In this document: positions 1 through 9,391 of the stretch, one piece after another
How positions within the stretch are numbered: the first letter of the stretch is position 1
Layout: every line of letters starts with the position of its first letter
Assembly: GCF_021026315.1 (NCBI RefSeq)
Contig: NZ_JAJNCX010000010.1
Span: 150,183 to 214,182, forward strand
DNA from: Rhizobium sp. C4
GTDB lineage: Bacteria; Pseudomonadota; Alphaproteobacteria; Rhizobiales; Rhizobiaceae
Length of the DNA: 64,000 nucleotides
Direction: 5' to 3'
Translations under genes and position numbers: made by a program
The notes under the pieces: model-generated
Seen by the model: only the letters and a program-made list of their open reading frames with translations
Told to the model about the DNA's origin: nothing
Database searches by the model: none

Positions 1-394
1 GCAGGTCCCAGATCCGCTTCGGCAGGTCTTTCGCCGGTCGGCGCTCGCCGTCACCGTTGAAGGGATGCAGCCAGTTGCGATTGTCCATGAAGGTCAGGAA
101 TTCGTCCTTGCCGAGGTCGCTCAGATCGGCAAGCGTCGAGACGAGCACACTCTTGACCCCCTCCTTGTGCAGCGCCAGCGCCAGATGGTGATGGTCGACA
201 ATCCAGCAGCGGCCTTTCGGACCCAGCACACCCGGCAGCATGTGCTGGCCGAGAAAATCCGCATCTTCGCCTGCCGACATGTCTCGCCATTCGCGGCGCT
301 TGCGATAGACCTCCCGCATGCCGACCGTCATCTGCGTCGGGCGCAGATCGGCAATCGGGACCGGGTGGAGCCGGGGTTGAAATTCATGGCGCAT
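1..394 (-). CDS. ParB-like nuclease family protein (C-terminus beyond window)
   Basis: The gene is truncated by the left window edge; about 131 N-terminal residues are visible. It begins MRHEFQPRLHPVPIADLRPTQ and continues with WIVDHHHLALAL (residues about 60-71), then FLTFMDNRNWLHPFNGDGE. This pattern (a PxxxLxPTQ-type start, a DHHH motif and a conserved NWxHPF segment) matches the putative ParB-like nuclease family (ParBc_2). That is a stand-alone domain and not the partition protein ParB. A GGAGG at 404-408 lies 9 nt before the ATG, and the gene overlaps the end of the sulP gene by 11 nt, suggesting translational coupling. The substrate is unknown. Confidence 0.7.
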   Translation of the reverse strand, partial: MRHEFQPRLHPVPIADLRPTQMTVGMREVYRKRREWRDMSAGEDADFLGQHMLPGVLGPKGRCWIVDHHHLALALHKEGVKSVLVSTLADLSDLGKDEFLTFMDNRNWLHPFNGDGERRPAKDLPKRIWDL

Positions 395-2048
395 GGGATT
401 GTGCCTCCGTGATGATCTTGCGTGCGGCGTCCGCCGTGTCCTCGACGCTGTAATAGGCGCGCTGCACCAGGGCAACGGCTCCGGCTGTGGTCAAGATATC
501 CCGCACCGGGTCGCGGGCGCGGGCCAGAAGCAGCGTCCGTCCGGAGGCGGCGATCCGCCTGTCCGTCTCCTGGATCGCCTCCAGTGCGGTGCTGTCGAGA
601 TTGAGCGTTTCCTCGAGGCTCAGCACAACCACGCGGATGGCAGGGTCGGCTTCCGCCTGCTCGGCAATGGTGGCCAGTGTGCGCTCGGCATTGGCAAAGA
701 AGAGCGCTTCGGAGGGCCGCCAGATGCCGACATGGGCCGGCACTTGCGCCTCCGGATGGCGGGCGATGTCGGCGAAATCGTGCGTGCCGGGCAGGCGGCC
801 GAGCCGGGCAATCTGCGGCAGCGCCAGACGGCTCATGAGGGCCGCGACCGAGAAGGCAACCGCCAGCAACATGCCGTTGACGACGCCAAAGACCAGGACG
901 CCGGCTGCGGCGGCAAGCGCGATCCACTGGTCGCGATCGATCTTCCAGAGCCGGATCAGCGGCGACGGGTCGAGCGCGTGGGCGAGCGCCGAAATGACGA
1001 TGGCCGCAAGGACGGCTTCCGGAAGATGCGCAATCAGGCCGGCGGCCAGGACGACCAGAATGGTGAGTGCTACCGCTGCAATGAGGCTCGACCAGCGGCT
1101 CTGGGCGCCGGCGCTCTCATTGGCATTGCCGGCGGAAAAGCCGGCACCGACCGGCATGCCCTGAACGATGGCAGCGGCGATGTTGGAGAAGCCAAGCGCT
1201 GCCAGTTCGCGGTCCGGCTCGATCGGATCGCCATGGCGAAGCGCCAGCGCCCGCATCGTGCCCCAGCTTTCGGCAAAGAGGATCAGCACCAGCGGCAGGG
1301 TGAGCTGGATGAGGCGGGAAAGATCGGCCCAGACGAGGCTCGGCATTTGCGGCCATTCGAGCGTCAGCGAGAGAGCGCCGGTTTCCTTCAATCCGTATTG
1401 TGGAAGGTTCAGCGCCAGCGAAAGGCCCGCCCCGACAATCACCACCGCGAAGGCGGCGGGAAACAGCGGCCAGCGGCGCGTTCCGAACAGCACGGCCAGC
1501 GAAAGCGCTGCTGCGATGAGGCCGGCAGGCTGCCAATGCGGAATGCTGCGCACCAGACCGGCCACGAATTCGAAGATGTCGTCCGCCTTGACCGGGACGC
1601 CGGTGATCGAGGGCAATTGATGCAGGATGATCGAGACGGCAAGGCCGAAGGCGAAGCCGCGCAGCACAGGCCGCGCGATGAAGCCAGTCAGAATTCCCAA
1701 CCGCAGCGCCCAGGCTGCCAGAAAGACGAGACCGGCAATGGCAATGGAAAGTGTGGCGAGAACAGATTTCGTCGCCGCATCGCCCGGAAAGGTCGCGAGC
1801 ATGGCGGCGAGGATGGCGGCCGAAGAGGAGGTGGCCGAAACGACGGCAAAGCGGCTTCTGCCGATGAGCGCATAGACGAAACAGCCGGCGACTGCCGCAT
1901 AGACTGCCCGGCCCGGCGGCAGGCCGGCAATTGTTGCATAAGCCACGGCTTCGGGAAGCAGCAGGCCCGCGACGGAAAGGCCGGCCACGATGTCGCGGCC
2001 GCCCGGTTTCTTCAGATGACTGCCGGCGCCGGGGGCCATTTCCGCCAT
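384..2048 (-). CDS. SulP family inorganic anion transporter with STAS domain
   Basis: This 554-residue inner-membrane protein carries the SulP signature near its N-terminus (GLSVAGLLLPEAVAYATIAGLPP region, residues about 24-47). Many hydrophobic segments follow up to about residue 410. A cytoplasmic STAS domain (about 430-550) ends the protein, with the typical VVVLSLEETLNLDSTALEAI core. SulP proteins move sulfate, bicarbonate or other anions by symport or exchange; the substrate cannot be read from sequence. The gene starts 12 nt after the galM stop and overlaps the ParB-like gene, so galM, sulP and the nuclease gene look like one transcript. Confidence 0.88.
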   Translation of the reverse strand: MAEMAPGAGSHLKKPGGRDIVAGLSVAGLLLPEAVAYATIAGLPPGRAVYAAVAGCFVYALIGRSRFAVVSATSSSAAILAAMLATFPGDAATKSVLATLSIAIAGLVFLAAWALRLGILTGFIARPVLRGFAFGLAVSIILHQLPSITGVPVKADDIFEFVAGLVRSIPHWQPAGLIAAALSLAVLFGTRRWPLFPAAFAVVIVGAGLSLALNLPQYGLKETGALSLTLEWPQMPSLVWADLSRLIQLTLPLVLILFAESWGTMRALALRHGDPIEPDRELAALGFSNIAAAIVQGMPVGAGFSAGNANESAGAQSRWSSLIAAVALTILVVLAAGLIAHLPEAVLAAIVISALAHALDPSPLIRLWKIDRDQWIALAAAAGVLVFGVVNGMLLAVAFSVAALMSRLALPQIARLGRLPGTHDFADIARHPEAQVPAHVGIWRPSEALFFANAERTLATIAEQAEADPAIRVVVLSLEETLNLDSTALEAIQETDRRIAASGRTLLLARARDPVRDILTTAGAVALVQRAYYSVEDTADAARKIITEAQSHAP

Positions 2049-2060
2049 TTGGGGTCCCGA

Positions 2061-3074
2061 TCAGACTTGTTTGCTGAACACGTAGTCCGTTTCCTGGCGC
2101 AGCACCTCGCCGGGGCGGAGGATCGCGTTGGGGAAATGGGCGTGGTTGACCGCATCCGGCCAGACCTGTGTTTCCATGCAGAGGCCGGCATAGGGGCCAT
2201 AGTGGCGGCCGCCGAGGCCGGGGACCGGGACGTCAAGCTTGAAGGCGGCATAGACCTGCACGCCGGGCTCCGTCGTCAGCACGTCCATGGAGACGCCGGA
2301 TTTCGGGCTCTTCAGTGTTGCCACCTTGCGCTTGGCGACGCGTTCCGCCGAAAGGCAGAAATTGTGGTCGTAGAGGACCTGTTCGCCGTTTTCGAGCTTG
2401 CGGATCGGGCGCGATGTGCGGAAATCGTAACCCGTGCCGGCAATATCGGGCGTTTCGCCCGTCGGGATCTGCGCCGCATCGGTCGGCAGATAGCTATAGG
2501 CGTCGATCTGGAGTTCGTGGTCGACAATGCTCGGACCGCCGTCGAGATTGAAATAGCTGTGATTGCAGATATTGACCGGGGTCGGGGCATCCGTGGTCGA
2601 TTCGTAGACGATGGAGAGGCAACCGCCGTCCTTGAGCGTGAAGATCGCCTTGATCTTCGCGTTGCCGGGATAGCCGGCGCGACCATCGGGATCGAGGATG
2701 CTTAAGGTGACGCTGTTGGCGGTCAGCGCGTCGATCGTCCAGACGCGCTTGGCAATGCCGTCCGAGCCGCCATGCAGGTGGCCGATGCCCTTTTCGTTCT
2801 TTTCCAGCTGGATCGTCTTGCCGTCGAGCGTGAATTTGCCGCCGGCAATGCGGTTGGAGCAGCGGCCGGGCGTGGCGCCGAAATAGGAGGAGTGGAGCGG
2901 ATAGTCCTCGAACTTTTCGAAGCCGAGCGAAAGGGGCGCGTCATGGCCTTCCAGACGCAGGTCCTGGATGACTGCGCCCCAGGTCATGATATGGGCCGTC
3001 AGGCCGCCGCCGGAAATGGTGACGCGATGCACATCCTCGCCCTTGGCCGTCTTGCCGAACAGTTCAGCGTCCAT
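2061..3074 (-). CDS. galM: Aldose 1-epimerase (mutarotase)
   Basis: At 337 residues this is a full-length GalM-like mutarotase, interconverting alpha and beta anomers of aldoses such as galactose and glucose in the cytoplasm. Family landmarks are present: the NRIAGGKF substrate loop (residues 74-81), the catalytic histidine in NHSYFNLDG (H172) and the catalytic glutamate in GLCMETQ (E301). No other galactose gene lies nearby. The upstream VWA gene ends 28 nt before it and sulP follows by 12 nt, so it sits inside a minus-strand gene run. Confidence 0.92.
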   Translation of the reverse strand: MDAELFGKTAKGEDVHRVTISGGGLTAHIMTWGAVIQDLRLEGHDAPLSLGFEKFEDYPLHSSYFGATPGRCSNRIAGGKFTLDGKTIQLEKNEKGIGHLHGGSDGIAKRVWTIDALTANSVTLSILDPDGRAGYPGNAKIKAIFTLKDGGCLSIVYESTTDAPTPVNICNHSYFNLDGGPSIVDHELQIDAYSYLPTDAAQIPTGETPDIAGTGYDFRTSRPIRKLENGEQVLYDHNFCLSAERVAKRKVATLKSPKSGVSMDVLTTEPGVQVYAAFKLDVPVPGLGGRHYGPYAGLCMETQVWPDAVNHAHFPNAILRPGEVLRQETDYVFSKQV

Positions 3075-3102
3075 ATTGATATTCCTCTATGTTCAATGAG
3101 AC

Positions 3103-4290
3103 TTAGCGGGAGAGCTCGCGGGTGGCGTCTTCCAGTCCGCCAAGCGTCAGGGGATACATGCGGCCGTTCATCAGCGTGCGCAGCATCTGCGTGGACTGGC
3201 TATAGCCCCAATACTCTTCCTTGACCGGGTTGATCCAGACGCTTTTGCTGAAATGGCTGGTCAGCCGGTCAAGCCAGACGGCGCCGGCCTCGGCATTCCA
3301 GTGCTCCACCGAGCCGCCCGGATGGGAAATCTCGTAAGGGGCCATGGCGGCGTCGCCGATAAAGATCGCCTTGTAGTCGGAGCCGAAGGTGCGGATGAGG
3401 TCGAAGGTTGACGTCACATCGACGCGGCGGCGCTTGTTGTCCTTCCACACGCCCTCATAGACGCAATTGTGGAAGTAGAAATATTCCATGTGCTTGAATT
3501 CGGACTTGGCAGCCGAGAAGAGCTCTTCCGCCACCTTGATATGGTCGTCCATCGAGCCGCCAATGTCGAAGAACATCAGCAGCTTCACCGCATTGCGGCG
3601 CTCGGGCCGCGTCTTCACGTCGAGATAGCCGTGCTCGGCGGTCGAGCGGATCGTGCCGGAAAGGTCCAGCTCCTCATCAGCGCCCTGCCGGATCCATTTG
3701 CGCAGGCGCTTCAGCGCGACCTTGATATTGCGCGTGCCGATCTCGACGCTGTCGTCGAGGTTCTTGAAGTCGCGGCGATCCCAGACCTTGACGGCGCGGC
3801 GGTTGCGCGACTTGTCCTGGCCGATGCGCACGCCTTCGGGATTGTAGCCGTAAGCGCCAAAGGGGGAGGTGCCGGCGGTGCCGATCCATTTGTTGCCACC
3901 TTGGTGGCGGCCCTGCTGCTCGGCAAGGCGCTGTTTCAGCGTCTCCATCAGCGCCTCGAAACCGCCCAGCGATTTGACGAGCGCCTTTTCTTCCTCGGTC
4001 AGGAATTTCTCCGCCATGCGGCGCAGCCATTCGTCGGGAATATCGGTCGGATCAACCGCGTCGGCGCTGCCGGACACGGCCTCAAGCCCCTTGAAGACCT
4101 GCGAGAAGACGCGGTCGAAACGGTCGATGAAGCGCTCGTCCTTCACCAGCGTGGCGCGGGAGAGATAATAGAAGCCTTCAACGTCGAAATCGACCAGACC
4201 TTCCTTCATGCCTTCCAGAAGCATCAGATATTCCCGCAGCGAAACGGGAACTTTCGCGGCCTTCAATTCGAGGAAGAAGGGGATGAACAT
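3103..4290 (-). CDS. CoxE-like VWA domain protein
   Basis: The protein has 395 residues if it starts at MFIPFFLELK (4290), which has AAGG about 6 nt upstream. The frame is open for 38 more codons, but those codons are the two palindromic repeats at 4319-4419 and I reject them as coding. The family is the CoxE-like VWA group. A MIDAS-type motif (DIGGSMDDH) lies in the C-terminal half and binds a metal ion. Proteins of this family partner MoxR/CoxD AAA+ ATPases in maturation of enzymes or surface complexes. A MoxR ATPase is encoded 1.9 kb upstream on the same strand, separated from this gene by metA and brnTA. Confidence 0.85.
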   Translation of the reverse strand: MFIPFFLELKAAKVPVSLREYLMLLEGMKEGLVDFDVEGFYYLSRATLVKDERFIDRFDRVFSQVFKGLEAVSGSADAVDPTDIPDEWLRRMAEKFLTEEEKALVKSLGGFEALMETLKQRLAEQQGRHQGGNKWIGTAGTSPFGAYGYNPEGVRIGQDKSRNRRAVKVWDRRDFKNLDDSVEIGTRNIKVALKRLRKWIRQGADEELDLSGTIRSTAEHGYLDVKTRPERRNAVKLLMFFDIGGSMDDHIKVAEELFSAAKSEFKHMEYFYFHNCVYEGVWKDNKRRRVDVTSTFDLIRTFGSDYKAIFIGDAAMAPYEISHPGGSVEHWNAEAGAVWLDRLTSHFSKSVWINPVKEEYWGYSQSTQMLRTLMNGRMYPLTLGGLEDATRELSR

Positions 4291-4318
4291 GCGGGCCTTA
4301 CCCTTGTCTTTGTTTGCC

Positions 4319-4419
4319 GCAATTCCGGACGTGAAACCGGTTCCCACTTTCACTGGAATTGCATTTTTGCTCTCCGCAATTCCGAACGTAAAACCGCTTT
4401 CCACTTTTACTGGAATTGC
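4319..4419. repeat. Two tandem copies of a 44-bp intergenic palindrome
   Basis: Copies at 4319-4362 and 4376-4419 each begin GCAATTCC and end GGAATTGC (8-bp inverted arms). They share the core pattern GACGT-AAACCG-TT-CCACTTT-ACTGGAATTGC and are 13 bp apart. Related elements occur at 37195-37237 and 54081-54124. The second copy ends one base before the brnA stop codon. This has the look of a REP-like rhizobial intergenic element. It accounts for the spurious N-terminal extension of the VWA reading frame. Confidence 0.85.
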
Positions 4420-4420
4420 T

Positions 4421-4741
4421 TTAAAGCCCAGCAGCTTTCCTCAAGGCGTCGTTGATCCTCGATTGCCAGCCCTTGCCCGTCGATTTGTAATGCGCCAGCA
4501 CGTCCGGGTCCAGCCGGATCGAAACCTGCCGACGCGGATTTTCAACCGGCGGACGGCCGCGGCGGGCCAACTCGCGGTCGATGGACGCGGCGAGGTCGGG
4601 GAAGACTTCGCGGAAGGGGCGCAGATTTGAAATCTGCTCGTCGGTCAGTTCGGGATTATCCGGATCGGAGGCAATCATCTGCTGGATTTCGGCCTCTTCT
4701 TCGTCCGTGAGCGGCCGCTTCGAAGAAAATTTCGTATGCAT
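4421..4741 (-). CDS. brnA: BrnA family antitoxin
   Basis: This 106-residue protein has an acidic, helical N-terminal half (LTDEEEAEIQQMIASDPDNPELTD). Its C-terminal half is a ribbon-helix-helix-like DNA-binding segment, QVSIRLDPDVLAHYKSTGKGWQSRINDALRKAAG, which is the BrnA hallmark. BrnA binds and neutralises the BrnT RNase and represses the operon. Its ATG overlaps the brnT stop by one base (TGATG), the usual coupling in this system. Confidence 0.9.
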   Translation of the reverse strand: MHTKFSSKRPLTDEEEAEIQQMIASDPDNPELTDEQISNLRPFREVFPDLAASIDRELARRGRPPVENPRRQVSIRLDPDVLAHYKSTGKGWQSRINDALRKAAGL

Positions 4742-4986
4742 CAGCGCCTCCTTTCACGTTCGCTCGCGGGCCGCATCGAGATGATGGAAATGGCCTCCAC
4801 CCCTAAAGGGCGAAATATGACCGCAACCACCAAACGCCCTCGAAAATCACCCACCGCCACGAATCGCCCTAGCTTGGCTCGCTCAACATCGGCCAACGCG
4901 AAAAACTCCAGCGTCAAATCGGCAAAATCCAGCCCGTGCTTGGCCAGATTCGCTCGCCGCTTGTTTTCATCCCAGACGATCTTCAA
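4741..4986 (-). CDS. brnT: BrnT family toxin (ribonuclease), TTG start
   Basis: The 81-residue protein begins MKIVWDENKRRANLAKHGLDFAD, which is the canonical BrnT opening, and ends with the conserved IISMRPASERERR segment. BrnT toxins are RelE-fold RNases that arrest translation. The start codon is TTG at 4986: the next upstream in-frame triplets contain a stop (TGA) and no ATG or GTG. Upstream, the AT-rich region 4987-5030 contains a CGT-GCAAT-ACG palindrome that could serve as the BrnA operator. The toxin looks intact. Confidence 0.9.
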   Translation of the reverse strand: MKIVWDENKRRANLAKHGLDFADLTLEFFALADVERAKLGRFVAVGDFRGRLVVAVIFRPLGVEAISIISMRPASERERRR

Positions 4987-5054
4987 TTTAATGTATCACA
5001 TTTAATCGTGCAATACGATCAGTGTGATGGAAATTGAAGGCTGTTACAACCGGA

Positions 5055-5993
5055 TCAGTATCCCGGGTTGTGTTCTTCCTCGCCGATCCTGGCCATGTCA
5101 TAGGGCGTTGTCTGGTAGATGTTGTTGATCCAGTTGCCGAAAAGCAGATGGGCGTGGCTCTTCCAGCGGTTGAGCGGCTTGTTGGCCGGATTGTCGTCCG
5201 GGAAGTAGTTATGCGGGACTTCGATGGCCGAGCCTGCCTGCACGTCGCGGAAATATTCGTCCGCCAGCGTCGTGGAATCATATTCGATATGGTTGAACAC
5301 ATAGAGCCGATTGCCCTTGCGCTCATGCACGATGCACACGCCGGTTTCCGGCGATTCCATCAGGATTTCCAGTCCCGGCACCTTTTCGATATCGGCGCGG
5401 CGGACCTCCGTCCAGCGGGAGACGGGGATCTGGAAGTCATCCGAGAAGCCGTTGAGATAGGGTGAGGCTGGCGCGAGATTGCGGTGGCGGTAGACGCCGA
5501 AGGCCTTGTGATCGAGCGTGTGTTTCGGCACGCGGTTGAAGTGCCAGATGGCGGCCATGCCGCCCCAGCAGATATTCATGGAGGAATGGACGTTGGTTTG
5601 CGTCCAGTCGAGGATCTGTTCCATCTCTTTCCAGTAGGTCACGTCCTGGAATTCGAGCGTTTCAATCGGCGCGCCGGTGATGATGAAGCCGTCGAATTTC
5701 TGGTCCTTCACCTCGTCCCAGGTGTTGTAGAAGGAGAGCAGATGCTCCTCCGACGTGTTCTTGGCCTTGTGGCCGCCGACGCGCACAAGCGTCAGTTCGA
5801 TCTGCAAGGGCGAGGCGCCCAAGAGGCGGGCGAATTGCAGCTCGGTCTTGATCTTGTTGGGCATGAGATTGAGCAGGCCGAAGCGCAGCGGGCGGATGTC
5901 CTGGCGGACGGCGACCGCCTCCGTCATCACGCGCACGCCTTCGTTGACAAGGGTTTCCTTGGCGGGCAATCCATCGGGAATCTTGATCGGCAT
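5055..5993 (-). CDS. metA: Homoserine O-acyltransferase, predicted acetyl-CoA type
   Basis: The 312-residue protein carries out the first committed step of methionine synthesis, acylating homoserine. Catalytic residues are in place: C142 in NICWGG and the pair H235/E237 in FNHIEYD. Residue 111, which sets the acyl donor in this family, is Glu (APIETLEF), as in characterised acetyl-CoA-using members; succinyl-CoA enzymes have Gly. Homoserine O-acetyltransferase is therefore the better name despite the metA symbol. The gene is preceded by a SAM-II riboswitch and an intrinsic terminator, so SAM should repress it. Confidence 0.93.
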   Translation of the reverse strand: MPIKIPDGLPAKETLVNEGVRVMTEAVAVRQDIRPLRFGLLNLMPNKIKTELQFARLLGASPLQIELTLVRVGGHKAKNTSEEHLLSFYNTWDEVKDQKFDGFIITGAPIETLEFQDVTYWKEMEQILDWTQTNVHSSMNICWGGMAAIWHFNRVPKHTLDHKAFGVYRHRNLAPASPYLNGFSDDFQIPVSRWTEVRRADIEKVPGLEILMESPETGVCIVHERKGNRLYVFNHIEYDSTTLADEYFRDVQAGSAIEVPHNYFPDDNPANKPLNRWKSHAHLLFGNWINNIYQTTPYDMARIGEEEHNPGY

Positions 5994-6017
5994 GGTCTTC
6001 TCTTCTTCTCAAAACAC

Positions 6018-6048
6018 AAAAAAACCGGCGGCGAAAATCGCTACCGGT
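6018..6048 (-). terminator. Intrinsic terminator in the metA leader (attenuator)
   Basis: Read on the minus strand, a 10-bp stem with one mismatch (ACCGGTAGCG against CGCCGCCGGT, loop ATTTT) is followed directly by seven T. It lies between the SAM-II aptamer and metA, 25 nt before the ATG, so it can act only on leader transcripts. This makes transcriptional attenuation of metA likely. Confidence 0.85.
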
Positions 6049-6069
6049 TCCAGACTTCTCAGTCATCTG

Positions 6070-6127
6070 GGCCCATTTTAGCGACTTATTTTACGTGGCT
6101 GCAAGCCGGCCGGCAAATCACCACGAA
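6070..6127 (-). ncRNA. SAM-II riboswitch upstream of metA
   Basis: On the minus strand the stretch matches the SAM-II layout. A P1 stem is formed by CGTGG (6125-6121) and CCACG (6098-6094). The 5' strand is followed by TGATTT, then CCGGC-TTGCA, and the 3' side carries the invariant GCTAAAA followed by GGG. SAM-II aptamers control methionine genes, mainly metA, in Rhizobiales. S-adenosylmethionine binding should shut metA off. Confidence 0.9.
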
Positions 6128-6162
6128 TTCCAGAGTCTATTTAGTCTTAACGTGACGAAGAA

Positions 6163-7008
<846 letters not shown>

Positions 7009-7098
7009 TCGAACCTGCTCCTTATCAAATTGCGAGCAAGGTAATGAGCATGTGCGGTTTGTGCAAGCTTGAACGAATAGCAGGCAACAGGCGTGCGC

Positions 7099-7560
7099 TC
7101 AGACCTCGTCCTTCGGGCTCAGCGGTCGTTCGCCCAGCTCTTCCGTCATCATGATCAGATAGCCATTGGGGTCGAGTACGAAAATCTCGCGATTGCCACC
7201 TTCCCGATCACCCCATTGGCGCCAGACCTCGCGCGGGCCTTCATGGAGCGGAATACCCAAAGCCTCCAGCGCTTTTTGAACCGGTTCGGTGGCCTCCACA
7301 TGGATCTGAAACATCGCGCCGCGCCCGAATGGCATTTCCATCGGGCCGGTCTCCCATTTGCCCCAGCGTTGGCACAGCATGATCTGCGCCCCTTCGGGAC
7401 GCTCCAGATAGGCAAATTTGCTCTCCGTCCGCTGATAGGCAATGGTGAAACCGAGACCGTCGATCCAGAAGCGCAGGCTCGCCTCGATGTCTACGACGAG
7501 CAGTTCGGGAACCAGGCCGGCAAATCCGCCGCGTGGCGGTTGTCCGTTGTCGGTGGCCAT
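7099..7560 (-). CDS. VOC family protein (glyoxalase/bleomycin-resistance fold)
   Basis: The 153-residue protein has the paired beta-alpha-beta-beta-beta pattern of the vicinal oxygen chelate superfamily. LVPELLVVDIEASLRFWIDGLGF opens the first module, and MFQIHVEATEPVQKALEALG with EIFVLDPNGYLIMMTEE forms the second. The bleomycin-resistance-like subgroup usually lacks an enzymatic assignment, and none is made here. It follows uup by 3 nt on the same strand, so the two are probably co-transcribed. Confidence 0.82.
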   Translation of the reverse strand: MATDNGQPPRGGFAGLVPELLVVDIEASLRFWIDGLGFTIAYQRTESKFAYLERPEGAQIMLCQRWGKWETGPMEMPFGRGAMFQIHVEATEPVQKALEALGIPLHEGPREVWRQWGDREGGNREIFVLDPNGYLIMMTEELGERPLSPKDEV

Positions 7561-7563
7561 GGT

Positions 7564-9390
7564 TCAGCCCTCCAGCTCCTCGCGCAGCATTTCCAGTTCC
7601 AGCCATTCCTCTTCCCAGGCGGCGATCTGGTTGCGCAGCTTTTCGAGCTCTGCGGCGGTCTTGCTGAAGCCGGCTGGGTCCTTGGTGAAGAAGCTGGCAT
7701 CCGCCATCTTCTCTTCGAGCTTCACGGCCTTCTTTTCCGCCTCGTCCATCTGCTTGGGCAGGTTTTCGAGCGCGAATTTCTGCTTGTAGGAGAGTTTCCC
7801 CTTGGCTTTTTCGGGCGCTGCCGCAGCGGCACCGCTCTCGTCCTTCGGCTTGTCCTTCTTCGCTTCCGCCTGACGCCGTTCGGCCTCAAGCCCCTTGCGC
7901 TGGGTCAGCATGTCAGAATAGCCGCCGGCATATTCGATCCAGCGGCCGTCCGGCGCGTCCGGATTGGCGGGCGCAATGGTCGAGGTGACGGTGCGGTCGA
8001 GGAAGTCGCGGTCGTGGCTGACGAGAATGACGGTGCCGTTGAAGCCGGCGACGATTTCCTGCAGCAGGTCCAGCGTCTCGATGTCGAGATCGTTGGTCGG
8101 TTCGTCGAGGATCAAGAGGTTGGTGGGCCGCGCGAGAATGCGGGCCAGCATCAGGCGGGCGCGCTCGCCGCCGGACAGCTGCAGGATCGGCGTGCGGGCC
8201 TGTTCCGGCTGGAAGAGGAAGTCCTTCATATAGCCGGTCACATGACGCTGCTCGCCATTGACCAGCAGGTTCTCGCCGCGCCCGTCGGTCAGATAATGCG
8301 CCAGCGTATCATTCAGGTTCAGGTCCTCGCGGCGCTGGTCGAGTGTCGCGATGTCCAGATTGGTGCCGAGCTTCACTGTGCCGGTGTCCGGTTCCAGCTG
8401 GCCCGTCAGCATCTTCAGCAGCGTCGTCTTGCCGGCGCCGTTCGGGCCGATCAGGCCGATGCGGTCGCCGCGATGGACACGGATCGAGAAGGGCGCAACG
8501 ATGGAGCGCTCGCCATAGGTCTTGGTGATCTTTTCGGCCTCGATGACCAGCTTGCCGGATTCGCGTGCGTCGGTGACGCTTGCCTGCACCGTGCCCTGCG
8601 GTCCCTTGTGGCCGCGATAGTCCTTGCGCATGGTCTGCAATTCGCCAAGCCGGCGCATATTGCGCTTGCGGCGCGCGGTTACGCCATAGCGCAGCCAGTG
8701 TTCCTCGCGCTCGATCGCCTTGCCGAGCTTGTGCTGTTCCAGCTCTTCCTGTTCGAGAACCTGATCGCGCCATTCCTCGAAATGGGCAAAGCCGCGGTCG
8801 AGCCGGCGCGCCGTGCCGCGATCGAGCCACACGGTGGCATTGGAGACTTTCTCCAGAAAGCGACGGTCGTGCGAGATCAGCACGATGGCGGAGCGGCTGC
8901 GGGTGAGTTCGCCTTCCAGCCATTCGATCGTGTTGAGGTCGAGATGGTTGGTGGGCTCGTCCAGCAGCAGGATATCGGGTTCGGGGGCCAGCACGCGGGC
9001 GAGTGCCGCGCGTCGGGCTTCACCACCGGAGAGGTTGGCCGGGTTCTCGTCGCCCTGAAGGCCCAGATGCTCGAGCAGATAGGTGACGCGATAGGGATCG
9101 TCGCCCGGTCCGAGGCCCGACATTGCATAGGCCTCGACGGTCTTGTGGCTGCCGAAATCCGGGGCCTGTTCCAGATAGCGGATGGTGGCCGAGGGGTGGC
9201 GGAAGATCTCGCCGCTCTGGGCCTCGGCAAGACCGGCAGCGATTTTCATCAGCGTCGATTTGCCCGAGCCGTTGCGGCCGACAAGGCAGATGCGGTCGCC
9301 CGGCTCCACCTGCAGGTTGGCGCCGGCCAGCAACGGCGAACCGCCGAAGCTTAAGAAAATATCATCGAGTTTCAGGATCGGCGGGGCCAT
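7564..9390 (-). CDS. uup: ABC-F family ATPase (Uup-like)
   Basis: This 608-residue soluble protein has two complete ABC domains and no membrane segment. Domain 1 has GRNGSGKST, LSGGEARR and LLLDEPTNHLD; domain 2 has GPNGAGKTT, LSGGERAR and LILDEPTNDLD. The inter-domain linker is rich in charged helices (about residues 225-270). A C-terminal Lys/Glu-rich coiled coil from about residue 520 fits the Uup branch. ABC-F proteins act on the ribosome, and Uup also affects transposon excision and DNA transactions. It starts 1 nt after the thiamine pyrophosphokinase stop. Confidence 0.9.
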   Translation of the reverse strand: MAPPILKLDDIFLSFGGSPLLAGANLQVEPGDRICLVGRNGSGKSTLMKIAAGLAEAQSGEIFRHPSATIRYLEQAPDFGSHKTVEAYAMSGLGPGDDPYRVTYLLEHLGLQGDENPANLSGGEARRAALARVLAPEPDILLLDEPTNHLDLNTIEWLEGELTRSRSAIVLISHDRRFLEKVSNATVWLDRGTARRLDRGFAHFEEWRDQVLEQEELEQHKLGKAIEREEHWLRYGVTARRKRNMRRLGELQTMRKDYRGHKGPQGTVQASVTDARESGKLVIEAEKITKTYGERSIVAPFSIRVHRGDRIGLIGPNGAGKTTLLKMLTGQLEPDTGTVKLGTNLDIATLDQRREDLNLNDTLAHYLTDGRGENLLVNGEQRHVTGYMKDFLFQPEQARTPILQLSGGERARLMLARILARPTNLLILDEPTNDLDIETLDLLQEIVAGFNGTVILVSHDRDFLDRTVTSTIAPANPDAPDGRWIEYAGGYSDMLTQRKGLEAERRQAEAKKDKPKDESGAAAAAPEKAKGKLSYKQKFALENLPKQMDEAEKKAVKLEEKMADASFFTKDPAGFSKTAAELEKLRNQIAAWEEEWLELEMLREELEG

Positions 9391-9391
9391 C

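Noticed and set aside
393..2705. Long plus-strand open frame (770 codons) opposite sulP and galM
   Set aside because: It is a shadow: the minus strand encodes recognisable SulP and GalM motifs, while this frame is Arg/Gly/Gln-rich without any family features.
4291..4404. N-terminal extension of the VWA protein
   Set aside because: The codons are the two palindromic repeats themselves, giving duplicated peptide SGFTFGIA/TGFTSGIA. The ATG at 4290 has a ribosome-binding site.
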